Shown here: positions 1 to 10,405 of the stretch, piece by piece
How the letters are laid out: every line of letters starts with the position of its first letter
Position numbering within the stretch: position 1 is the stretch's first letter
DNA from: CAYUMU01 sp964445985
GTDB taxonomy: Bacteria > Planctomycetota > Planctomycetia > Pirellulales > S012-138
Length of the DNA stretch: 54,105 nucleotides
Assembly: GCA_964445985.1 (NCBI GenBank)
Contig: CAYUMU010000045.1
Location: 1 to 54,105, forward strand
Direction of reading: 5' to 3'
Translations under genes and position numbers: made by a program
Notes under the pieces: model-generated
Databases searched by the model: none
Seen by the model: only the letters and a program-made list of their open reading frames with translations
What the model was told of the DNA's origin: nothing

Positions 1-36
1 AATCACTCAGCCAAAACGGCTCAAACAAAACCCGCC

Positions 37-50
37 ATGAATAATCCGGG
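37..50 (+). repeat. 14-bp motif, inverted copy at window end
   Basis: ATGAATAATCCGGG occurs here, and its exact reverse complement lies at 54055-54068. Both copies continue with a pyrimidine and TA after the GGG. They lie in gene-free sequence close to the two ends of the window. This is probably part of an intergenic dispersed motif; no function is assigned. Confidence 0.45.
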
Positions 51-90
51 TTAGATGGTTCGCACGGTGACGCCCGAATCGGCAATTACA

Positions 91-183
91 GCTTGGCTTG
101 GCCAGGTTCTTCTGGGGGCAAGGTGTGGGCTGCGGTGGTTAGAGATGGCCATCTCTCTTGGCCACAACTTGACCCCAGCCACT
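91..183 (+). repeat. 93-bp dispersed element with inverted-repeat arms, copy 1
   Basis: This copy matches the reverse complement of 48570-48662 over the same 93-bp length. The outer thirds are nearly identical and the centre has diverged. The left arm contains GGGGGCAAGGTGTGGGC, and the complement of the right arm reads GGGGTCAAGTTGTGGCC, so the ends form imperfect inverted repeats of about 17-19 bp. The centre of this copy is a perfect 16-bp palindrome at 141-156. It encodes no gene. A MITE-like or REP-like mobile palindrome is the likeliest explanation, by inference. Confidence 0.7.
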
Positions 184-199
184 CGTTTTCAGCCGCCTT

Positions 200-808
200 T
201 CACCCTACATCCACCGCCGAGCCGTCGGCTTCCAAAAAGGCTCGCCAAGCCACGTATTTGGGGTTTCGCAGTTTGCTGCTTAAGAGGGGGCTGCGCTTGG
301 GGCGGACCGGTTGTTGGGCCAGGCCCATTTGGGCTTCGTGCGGGGTGCGGCCCCCCTTTTTTACGTTGCACCGCACGCAACTGGTGACGATGTTTTCCCA
401 ATCGGTTGGCCCGCCTTGGCTGCGGGGGACCACGTGGTCGAGGCTGAGCTGGTGCAGCGGGAAACGCTTGCAGCAGTACATGCAGCGGTAGTTGTCGCGG
501 GCAAAGATGTTTCTGCGGCTAAAGCGCAGCGTTTTCCGCGGCATGCGGTCGTAAGTAAAGAGCCGAATGACGCGCGGCACTTGCAGTTGGAAACGGATGG
601 ACATCACCCAGTCGTCATGGGCCGTTTGCTCCTCGGCCAGCAACTCGCTCATTTCCACCCAGCGGGCGAAGTCGTAATTGGTGAACTGACCGTTGGCCAC
701 GTGAATGACTTCGGCCAGGTCGCGGAAGAGCAGGCAAATGGCTCTGCGAACCGGGACCACGTGAACCGGGGCATAGAACCGGTTCAGCACCAAAACGCTG
801 GCGTTCAT
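200..808 (-). CDS. HNH endonuclease family protein
   Basis: A 202-residue HNH nuclease. The C-terminal half shows the zinc-binding HNH core: a CMYC pair, then LDHVVPRSQGG with the catalytic His, then ENIVTSC, then CVRCN. This is the usual spacing of the McrA/HNH fold. The N-terminal part (LVLNRFYAPVHVVPVRRA) matches the lead segment seen in planctomycete and cyanobacterial stand-alone HNH proteins, whose role is unknown. The ATG at 808 was chosen because an AAAGGCGGA ribosome-binding site lies just upstream; an in-frame ATG at 853 would add 15 residues. No methylase or specificity gene is next to it, so it should not be read as a restriction enzyme. Confidence 0.87.
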   Translation of the reverse strand: MNASVLVLNRFYAPVHVVPVRRAICLLFRDLAEVIHVANGQFTNYDFARWVEMSELLAEEQTAHDDWVMSIRFQLQVPRVIRLFTYDRMPRKTLRFSRRNIFARDNYRCMYCCKRFPLHQLSLDHVVPRSQGGPTDWENIVTSCVRCNVKKGGRTPHEAQMGLAQQPVRPKRSPLLSSKLRNPKYVAWRAFLEADGSAVDVG

Positions 809-1259
809 TCCGCCTTTGGCGGAACGACTGCCGTGATGCACGGAGTCGACCATAAAAGAGATTTCCCAGCAGGCACGCTCGGAGCCGCCCCCGGGGCGAA
901 ACAGACGCCAATCGCCAAAGTGCTGGAACAGCTCGAAGTGTCGCCAGACTTTGCGCCGGGAACGTCAGCCGTGTTGTCGACCGCGGCGGACTGCAGGTTG
1001 GGCCTGGTTGTAGCCAGGCTTGCATGACCACAAACAGGAAAACGAGTTTCCCAAGTGCGGCGAACCCACCGAAGGCCTGCGTATTCTACGCGGCCCTGCG
1101 GCCGGCTGGCAATTGGATTTGATGGCGAGCCGCGAGTAAGCTGCCGCAGGGTGCGTAGCGCTCACTGCCAACTGGCCAGCTTTTCATGCGATCTTCATGC
1201 GTCCCTGACGGGAGAAGATCCCTGCCCCCCAGACCGTTCACCCAGAGGATTGGCCTACG
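809..1259. other. Gene-free spacer, HNH gene to DUF202 gene
   Basis: Divergent intergenic region of about 450 bp. No credible coding frame was found. A small hairpin (GCCTGG/CCAGGC, 1002-1019) is present without a T-run. Promoters for both flanking genes should lie here but no clear consensus was recognised. Confidence 0.5.
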
Positions 1260-1664
1260 ATGTCGGCTCAGCAACCAGGTTCCGCGGCGCCTACTTCCGA
1301 CGAGCTGCGTACGTTTTTGGCCGGGCAGCGCACGTTGCTGGCCTGGATTCGCACGGCGCTAGCGCTGATGGGCCTTGGCTTTTTGGTCGCGAGGTTCGGC
1401 CTGTTCTTGCGACAAGTGCTGGCGGTGGAACATCTTCCCACCACCACATCCAGCAGTTTTTCGCTGTGGATGGGCATGGCCCTGGTGCTGCTGGGCGTGG
1501 CCGTGAACGTGTGCGCGGCGACACGCCACTTGGAGTTCTTGCGAAACTTTCGCACCAGCCAGCTTGGCCAGCCGCGGCGGTCGCTGTTCGAGGTGGCGTT
1601 GGCCCTGCTGTTGGCAGCGCTGGGCCTGATCATGGCCGGGTATCTATTGATTGTGGAACTGTAA
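1260..1664 (+). CDS. DUF202 (YidH-like) inner-membrane protein
   Basis: A 134-residue membrane protein of the DUF202/YidH family. The family signature is clear near residues 16-35: LAGQRTLLAWIRTALALMG, a conserved QRT/LAWIRT segment leading into the first membrane helix. Two more hydrophobic helices follow (about 61-80 and 107-130), giving three in total, the family norm. An AGAGGA sequence lies about 10 bases before the ATG. The biochemical role of the family is unknown. It converges with the PHA-system gene 14 bp downstream. Confidence 0.88.
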   Translation: MSAQQPGSAAPTSDELRTFLAGQRTLLAWIRTALALMGLGFLVARFGLFLRQVLAVEHLPTTTSSSFSLWMGMALVLLGVAVNVCAATRHLEFLRNFRTSQLGQPRRSLFEVALALLLAALGLIMAGYLLIVEL

Positions 1665-1678
1665 CGCGAGGCTGGCGG

Positions 1679-2011
1679 TTAGACGGGGGGTTCCATGTTG
1701 CCGCCATCGGACCTCAGGAGCCGGGTGAGTTGGCTCTTCAGCTCGCTTTCGATCTTGCCCTTGAAGAGCATGGCGGCGAAGGGCAGGTCGAGGTCGACGG
1801 CCACGTTGCTATCGCTGACGGCGAGGCCGCCGGCCACCTTGAAGCCCATCGTTTTGAACGAGAATGAGCCCTGGTTGCCGGACATGTTTTCTTGCAGGTC
1901 TTTGAACTTGTCGCCGTGCTGGCTTTTGACCTTATCCAGGTAGGTTTGCAGTCGTTCCTTGGCCTTTTCGGCGCCCAATTGGTGGTCCACGGTCACGTTT
2001 AACTTGGGCAT
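1679..2011 (-). CDS. Polyhydroxyalkanoic acid system family protein
   Basis: A 110-residue soluble protein of the polyhydroxyalkanoic-acid-system (PHA granule region) family. Visible features are the N-terminal KLNVTVDHQLGAEKAKERL segment, the central FKTMGFKVAGGLAVSDSNV strand region, and the LPFAAMLFKGKIESELKSQL tail; members usually run 90-110 residues. In proteobacteria it is found with PHA genes, but no phaC, phaA or phasin gene is in this window, so a PHA role is not supported by context. A general small SRPBCC-like accessory role is equally possible. The family assignment is from recalled pattern. Confidence 0.75.
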   Translation of the reverse strand: MPKLNVTVDHQLGAEKAKERLQTYLDKVKSQHGDKFKDLQENMSGNQGSFSFKTMGFKVAGGLAVSDSNVAVDLDLPFAAMLFKGKIESELKSQLTRLLRSDGGNMEPPV

Positions 2012-2107
2012 CTCTCTGGTACTCCGCGAAAGCGAACGGCGAGGGTTCGCAGGTGTTTTGGCAAGGCGATGTTGGGCACGGCTCAGCGTCGGCCGGGGGC
2101 GTGCGAA

Positions 2108-2956
<849 letters not shown>

Positions 2957-3291
2957 GCTGCGCTCCCCCGGCAAGCTATTACAACGGCAAAGGTTGGCAG
3001 CCGAACGAGTTTGGCTGCCATCGGCCTCCCCAGGTTACCAAGTTAAGGGGTCGGTCGGAATCCCCCGGAAAGCGAAGGGCGGGACGACCAGGTATATCGT
3101 TGCCGGGCACGACCTGTTCGACTGCCAGGTGGAGCGCAGCCGAGCCAGCAACCCTTTTTTATCAGGCTGCCCCCAACCCTCTCCCGCGAATGCGTTGCTC
3201 AAGTTTCCCCGCGATTTTTGGTGATCCAGATGCGAAAATGCACTGATATGATAAGGTTCGGGTTCGATTTGCGAAAGCGAGTACGGCGCGG
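2957..3291. other. Divergent spacer upstream of the sigma factor
   Basis: This 335-bp region separates two divergently transcribed genes. The 60 bp before the sigma-factor start are AT-richer (around 3225-3255, with a TATGAT-like hexamer near 3247), a plausible promoter zone, but no paired -35 box is convincing. No coding sequence was found. Confidence 0.4.
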
Positions 3292-3873
3292 ATGAGCGAC
3301 TTCACCGAGGCCCTGCAGGCCATGGAAGCAGGCGACGCTCAGGCGGCAGAGCGGCTGTTGCCGCTGGTGTACAACGAACTTCGCAAGTTGGCGGTAGCGC
3401 ACCTGGCCAACGAGCCAGCGGGCCAAACCTTGCAGCCCACGGCTTTGGTGCATGAAGCCTATCTTCGCCTGGTGGGCGGAGCCAATCCGGCAACCTGGAA
3501 CGGACGTGGTCACTACTTTGCCGCCGCCGCCGTGGCGATCCGTCGCATTCTGATTGAGAACGCGCGGCGAAAACAGAGCGCCAAGCGCGGCGGCCAATTC
3601 GCGCGGCAAGACTTTCCGCTCGATCTTGTCCCCGTTCTGCCCGAAACGCGGGAAGATTTGCTGGCCCTGGACGAGGCGCTGCAAAAGCTCGCGGAGCGCC
3701 AGCCGCGGGCGGCCGAGCTAGTGCAGTTGCTCTATTTCGCGGGCCTGACTTTGCCCGAAGCCGCGCAAAGCTTGGACATTTCACCGCGTACCGCGGGGCG
3801 ATTATGGGCCTACGCTCGCGCCTGGCTGCGGCGAGAAATCGAGCAAGACAGCGAAGGCGGAGAGATTTTCTAG
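3292..3873 (+). CDS. ECF-type RNA polymerase sigma factor
   Basis: A 193-residue group 4 sigma factor of the ECF subclass common in planctomycetes and acidobacteria (recalled as TIGR02999-like). Region 2 is visible as LPLVYNELRKLAVAHLANE followed by LQPTALVHEAYLRLV and GRGHYFAAAAVAIRRILIEN. Region 4 is a helix-turn-helix at LPEAAQSLDISPRTAGRLW. It lies about 270 bp upstream of a membrane-anchored Ser/Thr kinase on the same strand. In planctomycetes such ECF factors are often paired with kinases and are thought to be regulated by phosphorylation rather than by a classical anti-sigma factor; none is seen here. Confidence 0.93.
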   Translation: MSDFTEALQAMEAGDAQAAERLLPLVYNELRKLAVAHLANEPAGQTLQPTALVHEAYLRLVGGANPATWNGRGHYFAAAAVAIRRILIENARRKQSAKRGGQFARQDFPLDLVPVLPETREDLLALDEALQKLAERQPRAAELVQLLYFAGLTLPEAAQSLDISPRTAGRLWAYARAWLRREIEQDSEGGEIF

Positions 3874-4139
3874 AGAATCTTGGCCAGCGATCCATCTGGA
3901 TTACGCACTGGTAGGTAGGAGGCAAGTCGTTTGCCTTGGACCCGCTATCTGGAGAGCGATCGATGAACATCATGGGGGGGGCGGCGCGGGCGCTCGACAA
4001 ACAAGGCGTACCCCAAAAGGGAATCAAGCGTCCGGCTCCGCGAAGGCTTGATCGCTTTGGCGAATGGTCGGGCACGTTCATCCATGCCCAAGAACGTCAC
4101 GGGAATCTTCACTGCACTCGGGTGCAAGAGTAGCCAACC

Positions 4140-7100
4140 ATGAACGAGCAATCCATCTTTCTGGCGGCGTTGGAGATTACGAACGCAACACAGCGTTCGG
4201 ACTATCTAGATCAAGCTTGTGCAGGCGATACGTTGCTGCGAAGCCAGGTGGAGTCGCTGATCGCGGCGCATGAACGGTCGGGCCAGTTCCTCGATGTTCC
4301 TGCCTTGGAGCAGTTGGAAGGCGCATTGCAAGGCCGCGGCCGGCAAGGCGAAACGAGTGCCGAACAACCAGCGGGGGCGGAAGACATCGATCTCTCCTTC
4401 TTGCAGCCCTCCACCGCGGCGGGATCCCTGGGTCGGCTCAGGCATTATGAAATTCGCGAAGTCGTGGGGCGTGGCGGTTGCGGAGTCGTGCTCAAGGCAT
4501 TCGACGAAAAGCTGGAACGATTGGTCGCCATCAAGATCATGCTTCCGGAACTAGCGGCCACGTCGCCTGCTCGTAAACGATTCTTGCGAGAGGCCCGGGC
4601 CACCGCCGCCATTCGCCATGAAAACGTGGTGAGCATTTACGCCGTGGAAGAGCAGCCGCTCCCCTTTCTGGTGATGGAATATATCGAAGGGCAAACGCTG
4701 CAACAAAAGCTCGACCAGCATGGGCCGCTGGATGTGAACGAGGTGCTGCGAATGGGGCAGCAAATTGCCAGCGGGCTGCAAGCCGCGCACGCCAAGGGAT
4801 TGATCCACCGCGACATCAAGCCGGGAAACCTGTTGTTGGACAACGACAGCGGACAGATCAAGATCACCGATTTTGGCCTGGCCCGAACCGCGGACGATGC
4901 CAGCGTGACGCAAAGTGGCGTGATTGCGGGCACGCCGCTGTATATGTCGCCCGAGCAAGCGCAGGGCCGCGATATCGATCATCGTTCGGACCTGTTCAGC
5001 CTGGGCAGCGTGCTGTACGTCATGTGCAGCGGCCGGCCCCCTTTCCGCGCCCCCAACAGCATTGCCGTGCTGCTGCGGGTCGTGGAAGAGCAGCCCCGCC
5101 CCATTCAGTCCATCATTCCCGAAGTTCCCGCCTGGCTGGCGGCAATCATCGCCCGGCTGCATGCCAAGGCGCCGGCCGAACGCTTGGGTTCGGCGCAAGA
5201 AGTCGCCGAGTTGCTCGCCCGCTGCCAGGTGGAGCTCAATCAGCACGGCCGCGTGGACCTGGCGAGTGATGAGCTTCCTGCCGTGTTGGCAGCGGCGAGC
5301 GCATCTCAAGAGCCTGCGAATGACATCCGCGCGGACCGGGTTGGTCTCGCCAGTTCTGCCCAGTTCGCTTCGCCTGAAAGTTCCTTGCCAACCGCGCTCA
5401 AGCCGCGTTTCGGTCGGAATCGCTGGTTCACGGCCGCCGCGATGGCGATCATCTTGCTCACGGCCCTCGGCCTGACCGAGGCCACGGGCGTGACCAACGT
5501 GCGGAGTACGATCATTCGCTTATTCTCTGCCGAGGGAACGCTGATCGTGGAAGTGGACGACCCTGGCGTGAGCGTGACCATCGATGGCGAAGAGCTGGTA
5601 ATCACCGGCGCGGGAGCGAAGGAAATCCGCCTGAAGCCGGGCCAGTATAAGGTACTCGCCAGCAAGGACGGCAAGCTGGTGCGGCAGGAATTGGTCACCG
5701 TCACGACGAATGGCCGGCAAGTGGTGCGGGTCAGCAAGGAAGCCCCACCCGCGACGATCGGCCTTTCGCAACCCTCCGTGCCGATTGTCACCAGTGCCGA
5801 GCAGCGCAAGGCATTGGAGTGGGTGCTCTCGGTCGGCGGCCAGTTAGACGTGGTCACATCGGGAACGTCGCGCCGATTGAAAAAGGGCGATCCGCTTCCC
5901 GCCGGTCCCTTCAAGGTCAACAGCGTCAATTTAGAAGGGGTCGAACCCAATTCCGTCGACGACGATTCCATCGAGTTCCTGCAAGGGATGCCCCACATCG
6001 ACCTGCTCGTGTTGCGCGCCGCGCCGGTGGCTGTCGGCGATGCGGGAATTGCCAAGTTGGCCACCTATCCGGGCATCACGAATGCCCGGCAACTGAGCGT
6101 GGGGGCCATTCCGATGACGGATGAGGGAATGGTGCATTTGCGGCAATTCCGCGAACTGACCTTCCTCAACATGAATGATCTTCCCATCACGGCGGCGGGA
6201 TTGAACCACCTTCGCGACGTCCCCCTGACGGCGCTGTGGCTCATCAGTTGCCGCCGGGTTGACGACGAGGGGGCAGCGGCCATTGCCCGGCTCGAAAAGC
6301 TAACGGAGTTGCGCGTCGACTTTGCTCCGCTCACCGATGCAGGCGTGGCTCACCTGGCGACGCTGCCCGAACTCAACAACCTGATTCTGTGCGACAGCAA
6401 ACAGATCACCGATGTTGGCCTGGAGTATTTGGCCAAGTGCCAGACGCTCCGCAGATTGGTTGTGAAGCGTTGCTCGGTTTCGGACGACGGGGCCAAGCGA
6501 CTGGCCGCGGCGCGGCCCGATCTCTGGATCGAATGGGACGGCGGCGTCCTGCAGCCGACTTCGTTATCCGCCGATCGCCGGATCGCGGAGTATTTGCTCT
6601 CGCTGCCGGGCGGAGATCGCCAGGGTGTCCAAGTGTATTTCGAGAATCGCTGGTTGACCGTCACCAAAATCGGCGACCTGCCGGTTGGTCCGTTCCACCT
6701 GACGGCAGTCTCGGGACCGCCGACGCTGGACGATGACGGGCTGGCGAATTTTCAGGGTTGCAAACATCTGAGGACACTTGGTCTGACGAACACGCGGGTC
6801 ACGGCGAAAGGACTGGCCGTACTCAAGGATTGCCAGACGCTGCAGACACTAACACTGGCAAGCAACCTCTTCGACGACACAGCGTTGGAACATTTCCAAG
6901 GTTTGGGTTTGAAGACCCTCACTCTCAAGGGAACCAAAGTGACCGAGGCCGGCGTGAAGAAACTCGCTACGGCCCTGCCTCTATGTAAGATCGAGTGGGA
7001 CGGCGGCGTCATCGAGCCAACGCCGAATTCCGCCTCATCTCAGCCCGCCCCGTCTTGGCAACCCACCGCCGAACAACAAGCCTTCTTTGATGACGTGGCG

Positions 7101-10100
7101 AAGCTGACTGCGAACGATCAGGGGTGGGCCGTGGTCAAGAAACTCAAAGCGATCAATCCGGGCTTTGATGGCACGGCGTGGCATCGAGTTGAAGGAGGCC
7201 GCGTGGTTGAGCTCAAATTTAGGACTTTGGCTTCCGACTCCGAAGTCACCAGCATCTGGCCAGTGCGCGCCTTGGCGGACCTAAGTATCCTGGATTGCGG
7301 CACCAGCTTACTTCAGAAACGAAGAAAGCTCGTCGACCTTTTGCCGCTGACCGGCATGCCGCTGACAAACCTGGATTGCAGGAACTCTCTTGTCGCGGAC
7401 CTTTCGCCGCTGCGCGGAATGCCATTGACCGTTCTCGATCTCCAACAAACGGACGTCTCGGATCTGTCGCCTCTGCGAGGAATGCCGCTGATCGAATTGC
7501 ACATCAACGTCACCAAGGTCACCGATTTGAGCCCGCTGCGTGGCATGCCACTGGCCAAGTTGTTTTGCGTCTCCGCCCCCGTCTCCTCTCTCGATCCGTT
7601 GCAAGGCTTGCCCTTGACGGACATCGACATCAGCCGCACCCGCGTGACTGATCTGACGCCGCTCAAGAACAGCCCCGTCAATAGCCTCTCCTTTTATCTC
7701 ACGAATATCAGCGACCTCTCTCCGCTCCAAGGGCTGCCACTGGAGCGGCTGAGTTTCGGCCATTGTCCCGTGACGGACCTGCGGCCGCTCCAGGATCTGA
7801 AGCTGAAACACCTGGTCTGTGAAGCGACGAAGATCCGGGACTTGTCGCCCCTGCGGGGAATGCCGTTGGAGCTCCTGTGGTGCCATACGAATCGCATCTC
7901 CGACATCACGCCGCTTCAAGGGATACCGCTGAAGCACTTGCGGATCGAATTCATTGCGGGACGGGATGCGGAGACCCTGCGTTCGATTCCCACGCTGGAA
8001 TTCATTGACGGCAAACGGACCAAGGAGTTCTGGCAACGATTCGATGCCCAGCAAGCCGCCGCCAAGAAATTCGCCTCCGAGGTCGCCGCGCTTCCCGCGG
8101 ACCAGCGCGGCGAGGCCGTGACCGAGAAGCTCAAGGAGGTCAACCCCAACGGGAACCTTCGGATCGAGGGGCTGCATGGCGAAGCATCCGAAACCGTGGA
8201 TCTGTTCCTTGGAGAAAGTCAGCACGGCCACGACATCACTCCGCTGATGGCGTACCCGAAACTGAAGAAGCTGACGATCACCTGGGGATGGAGCACGCTC
8301 GATCTCACCGCGCTTGCGCAGTCGGAACTCGAAGACCTCACCTGCCACGAACAGATTGCCTCGCGCAATCGAATCGTCCTGGAGAAGATCAAAACCCTCA
8401 AGACGATCAATGGCAAACCGGCTCGGGAATACTTTGAGCAATTCGAAAAGCGAGACGAACCGGCCGCCGCCGCCGCGGCGACGATGGTCCCTTCCCCGGC
8501 GCTTGAAGCCTTGCGCCGCGAGCAAATTTCCCCCGCGGCCTTGGCCTTCGCTGGCGACGGCGATCCAGAGAAAGCGCCGGCCAGCCTCGTTGCCGTGCTG
8601 GGCGAACCGGAGCCGATTCATTTGCACCCGATCGCAGGCATGGCCTTTAGCGGCGATGGACGCTGGCTGGTTTCCGCGGCCACCGATCAGACGATCCTGT
8701 TGCGCGAAGTCGCCACGTGCAAAGTGGCGCGCGTGATCCGCGGCCACAATGCGTACATTACCTGCCTGGCGTTTACTCCCGACAACCAAACTCTTGTCTC
8801 GGGGGATTCATCCGGTGTTGTCAAGCTGTGGCCCATCCAAGAAGCGGGCGAGCCGACGACCTTGCAGTTCAACCTGAAGAAGATGCGGGCGGCGGTCAGT
8901 CGCGACGGCCGTTTCCTGGCTGCCGGCGGCGCGGATGGAAAGGTCAAATTGTGGAAGTGGAACGAGTGGGACAAGCCGGTGGAATTGCCCGTCGTCAGCC
9001 AGGGCGAGTTGTCGGCCATTGCCTTCAATGCGGATGGCGAACTGTTGGCGTGTGGCTGGTCGGACAAGGAATCGAATGACCGGATTGCCCTGTACCAGAC
9101 GGCCGACGGAACGCGAACGCAAACCCTGCCGGGGCACAAGTCCACCGTTCGCTCGCTGGTGTTCAGCGCCGATGGGAAGTACCTGGCTTCAGCGGGAGAT
9201 GGGGCCACTCAACTCTGGGATCTTGCGGTGGCCAAACCGGTTGACACCGGGGCGAACGCACTGGGGGCCAACGCCGGAACCGTCTGCTTCACCCCCGACA
9301 GCAAGCGGCTGGCCACCGGCCCCCTGACGTTCGCCGGGAATTTCAGCGTTTTCGACTTGCCTTCTCGGACCAAGGTGAACGGCACCGGCAAGCGGGCTTC
9401 CTGGGCAAGCGTGACCAGCCTTGCTTTCAGCCCTGACGGCAAGATTTTGGTGGTCGGCGACCAGGGCGGCTCGACGCGGTTCTACGACACCACCGATTGG
9501 CAACTAACAAAACCGTACTGGGAACCCGGCCATCGCTGCATGGTCGAAGCGTTGGCAGTCAGCCCCGACGGGCAAACAATTCTGTCGCGCGGCACGGACA
9601 ATACGTTGCGCCGCTGGGATCTCGACAAGCCGGGCGAGCACAGGATCGTGCTCGAATATGATCCGCCACAGCGCGAGCTTGCCTATGGTCCGGACGGCAA
9701 GACCTATGCCACGTCGGAAGCGCCTCCGATGCTCGTCTTCGATGCGGCCACGAACAAGCAACTGTTCACCGTGCCCCTTTCCGTCTATAGCTTGGCCTAC
9801 AGCCCGGACGGCAAGCTGATCGCCGGCATCGCCGACGACATGGTTCAACTCGTCGATGTGCAACTCGGCAAGGTGGTGCATCGCTTTCCGTCGTTGAAGC
9901 AGCAGGCGTTTTCGCTGGCTTTCAGCCGCGACGGCCGGCTGTTGGCCGCCGCGGGCAACCAAGGCAAAATCATGGTTTGGAATGTTGCCACGGGCGAGGA
10001 GATCGCCAGTTGGCAAACGGCTCAAGCTCGCAGGGTCGCCTTCCATCCCGACGGCAGCTATCTCGCCATCGGACATACCGACGGCACGATTGCCTTCTGG

Positions 10101-10376
10101 GATGCGACAACCTGGGAGAAGAAGCGATCTTTTTACGCCCATCAGCATGGCGTCCAATCGCTCCGTTTCACGCCCGACGGCCGCACGCTTCTTTCCAGCG
10201 GCGTGGACGGCGTGATTCAAGTCCGCAACCCCGACCGCGACCGGCCTCGCGCCGTGATCCCGGTCGGTTCGGCAGGTCATCCCATCCGATTCGACCTCGA
10301 TGCGTCGGGGCAATACCTCTTCGCCTCGGGTCCCACGCCGCTCATCCACGTGCATCGGCTGCCATTGAACGATTGA
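4140..10376 (+). CDS. Giant membrane Ser/Thr protein kinase with PEGA-like, LRR and WD40 regions
   Basis: 2078 residues. A short N-terminal region precedes a Hanks-type kinase domain (about 100-380): glycine loop GRGGCGVV, VAIKIM lysine, HRDIKPGN catalytic loop, DFGLAR metal-binding motif, and GTPLYMSPEQA activation segment. One membrane helix (about 428-446) is followed by a PEGA-like beta domain (EVDDPGVSVTIDGEEL). Two kinds of leucine-rich repeat follow: ribonuclease-inhibitor-like (LTDAGVAHLATLP, about 620-960) and short SDS22/internalin-like repeats (DLSPLRGMPL, about 1070-1290). The last 580 residues are WD40 blades. The kinase is predicted cytoplasmic and the repeats extracytoplasmic. 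With the sigma factor upstream it suggests a sensor-kinase/ECF circuit. The ligand is unknown. Confidence 0.93.
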   Translation: MNEQSIFLAALEITNATQRSDYLDQACAGDTLLRSQVESLIAAHERSGQFLDVPALEQLEGALQGRGRQGETSAEQPAGAEDIDLSFLQPSTAAGSLGRLRHYEIREVVGRGGCGVVLKAFDEKLERLVAIKIMLPELAATSPARKRFLREARATAAIRHENVVSIYAVEEQPLPFLVMEYIEGQTLQQKLDQHGPLDVNEVLRMGQQIASGLQAAHAKGLIHRDIKPGNLLLDNDSGQIKITDFGLARTADDASVTQSGVIAGTPLYMSPEQAQGRDIDHRSDLFSLGSVLYVMCSGRPPFRAPNSIAVLLRVVEEQPRPIQSIIPEVPAWLAAIIARLHAKAPAERLGSAQEVAELLARCQVELNQHGRVDLASDELPAVLAAASASQEPANDIRADRVGLASSAQFASPESSLPTALKPRFGRNRWFTAAAMAIILLTALGLTEATGVTNVRSTIIRLFSAEGTLIVEVDDPGVSVTIDGEELVITGAGAKEIRLKPGQYKVLASKDGKLVRQELVTVTTNGRQVVRVSKEAPPATIGLSQPSVPIVTSAEQRKALEWVLSVGGQLDVVTSGTSRRLKKGDPLPAGPFKVNSVNLEGVEPNSVDDDSIEFLQGMPHIDLLVLRAAPVAVGDAGIAKLATYPGITNARQLSVGAIPMTDEGMVHLRQFRELTFLNMNDLPITAAGLNHLRDVPLTALWLISCRRVDDEGAAAIARLEKLTELRVDFAPLTDAGVAHLATLPELNNLILCDSKQITDVGLEYLAKCQTLRRLVVKRCSVSDDGAKRLAAARPDLWIEWDGGVLQPTSLSADRRIAEYLLSLPGGDRQGVQVYFENRWLTVTKIGDLPVGPFHLTAVSGPPTLDDDGLANFQGCKHLRTLGLTNTRVTAKGLAVLKDCQTLQTLTLASNLFDDTALEHFQGLGLKTLTLKGTKVTEAGVKKLATALPLCKIEWDGGVIEPTPNSASSQPAPSWQPTAEQQAFFDDVAKLTANDQGWAVVKKLKAINPGFDGTAWHRVEGGRVVELKFRTLASDSEVTSIWPVRALADLSILDCGTSLLQKRRKLVDLLPLTGMPLTNLDCRNSLVADLSPLRGMPLTVLDLQQTDVSDLSPLRGMPLIELHINVTKVTDLSPLRGMPLAKLFCVSAPVSSLDPLQGLPLTDIDISRTRVTDLTPLKNSPVNSLSFYLTNISDLSPLQGLPLERLSFGHCPVTDLRPLQDLKLKHLVCEATKIRDLSPLRGMPLELLWCHTNRISDITPLQGIPLKHLRIEFIAGRDAETLRSIPTLEFIDGKRTKEFWQRFDAQQAAAKKFASEVAALPADQRGEAVTEKLKEVNPNGNLRIEGLHGEASETVDLFLGESQHGHDITPLMAYPKLKKLTITWGWSTLDLTALAQSELEDLTCHEQIASRNRIVLEKIKTLKTINGKPAREYFEQFEKRDEPAAAAAATMVPSPALEALRREQISPAALAFAGDGDPEKAPASLVAVLGEPEPIHLHPIAGMAFSGDGRWLVSAATDQTILLREVATCKVARVIRGHNAYITCLAFTPDNQTLVSGDSSGVVKLWPIQEAGEPTTLQFNLKKMRAAVSRDGRFLAAGGADGKVKLWKWNEWDKPVELPVVSQGELSAIAFNADGELLACGWSDKESNDRIALYQTADGTRTQTLPGHKSTVRSLVFSADGKYLASAGDGATQLWDLAVAKPVDTGANALGANAGTVCFTPDSKRLATGPLTFAGNFSVFDLPSRTKVNGTGKRASWASVTSLAFSPDGKILVVGDQGGSTRFYDTTDWQLTKPYWEPGHRCMVEALAVSPDGQTILSRGTDNTLRRWDLDKPGEHRIVLEYDPPQRELAYGPDGKTYATSEAPPMLVFDAATNKQLFTVPLSVYSLAYSPDGKLIAGIADDMVQLVDVQLGKVVHRFPSLKQQAFSLAFSRDGRLLAAAGNQGKIMVWNVATGEEIASWQTAQARRVAFHPDGSYLAIGHTDGTIAFWDATTWEKKRSFYAHQHGVQSLRFTPDGRTLLSSGVDGVIQVRNPDRDRPRAVIPVGSAGHPIRFDLDASGQYLFASGPTPLIHVHRLPLND
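7370..7930 (+). repeat. In-gene tandem repeats coding for short LRRs
   Basis: A run of about 66-72-bp units inside the kinase gene, each coding for a DLSPLRGMPL-type leucine-rich repeat. Units have drifted but keep register. Such arrays expand and contract by recombination, so the number of repeats may vary between strains. Confidence 0.6.
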
Positions 10377-10405
10377 GCGGCAACGGAACCTGATCGCAAC
10401 GCAAG

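Noticed and set aside
200..808. Restriction-modification nuclease
   Set aside because: No methyltransferase or specificity gene nearby; HNH alone is not enough.
311..1027. Long plus-strand open frame of 238 codons
   Set aside because: It lies antisense to the HNH gene, has no ribosome-binding site or family signal, and mirrors its GC-rich codons.
7370..7930. CRISPR-like array
   Set aside because: The regular units are in-frame LRR codons without spacer-repeat structure or cas genes.
7308..8789. 493-codon minus-strand frame inside the kinase gene
   Set aside because: Antisense to the LRR repeats; its repetitive content follows from the coding-strand repeats.
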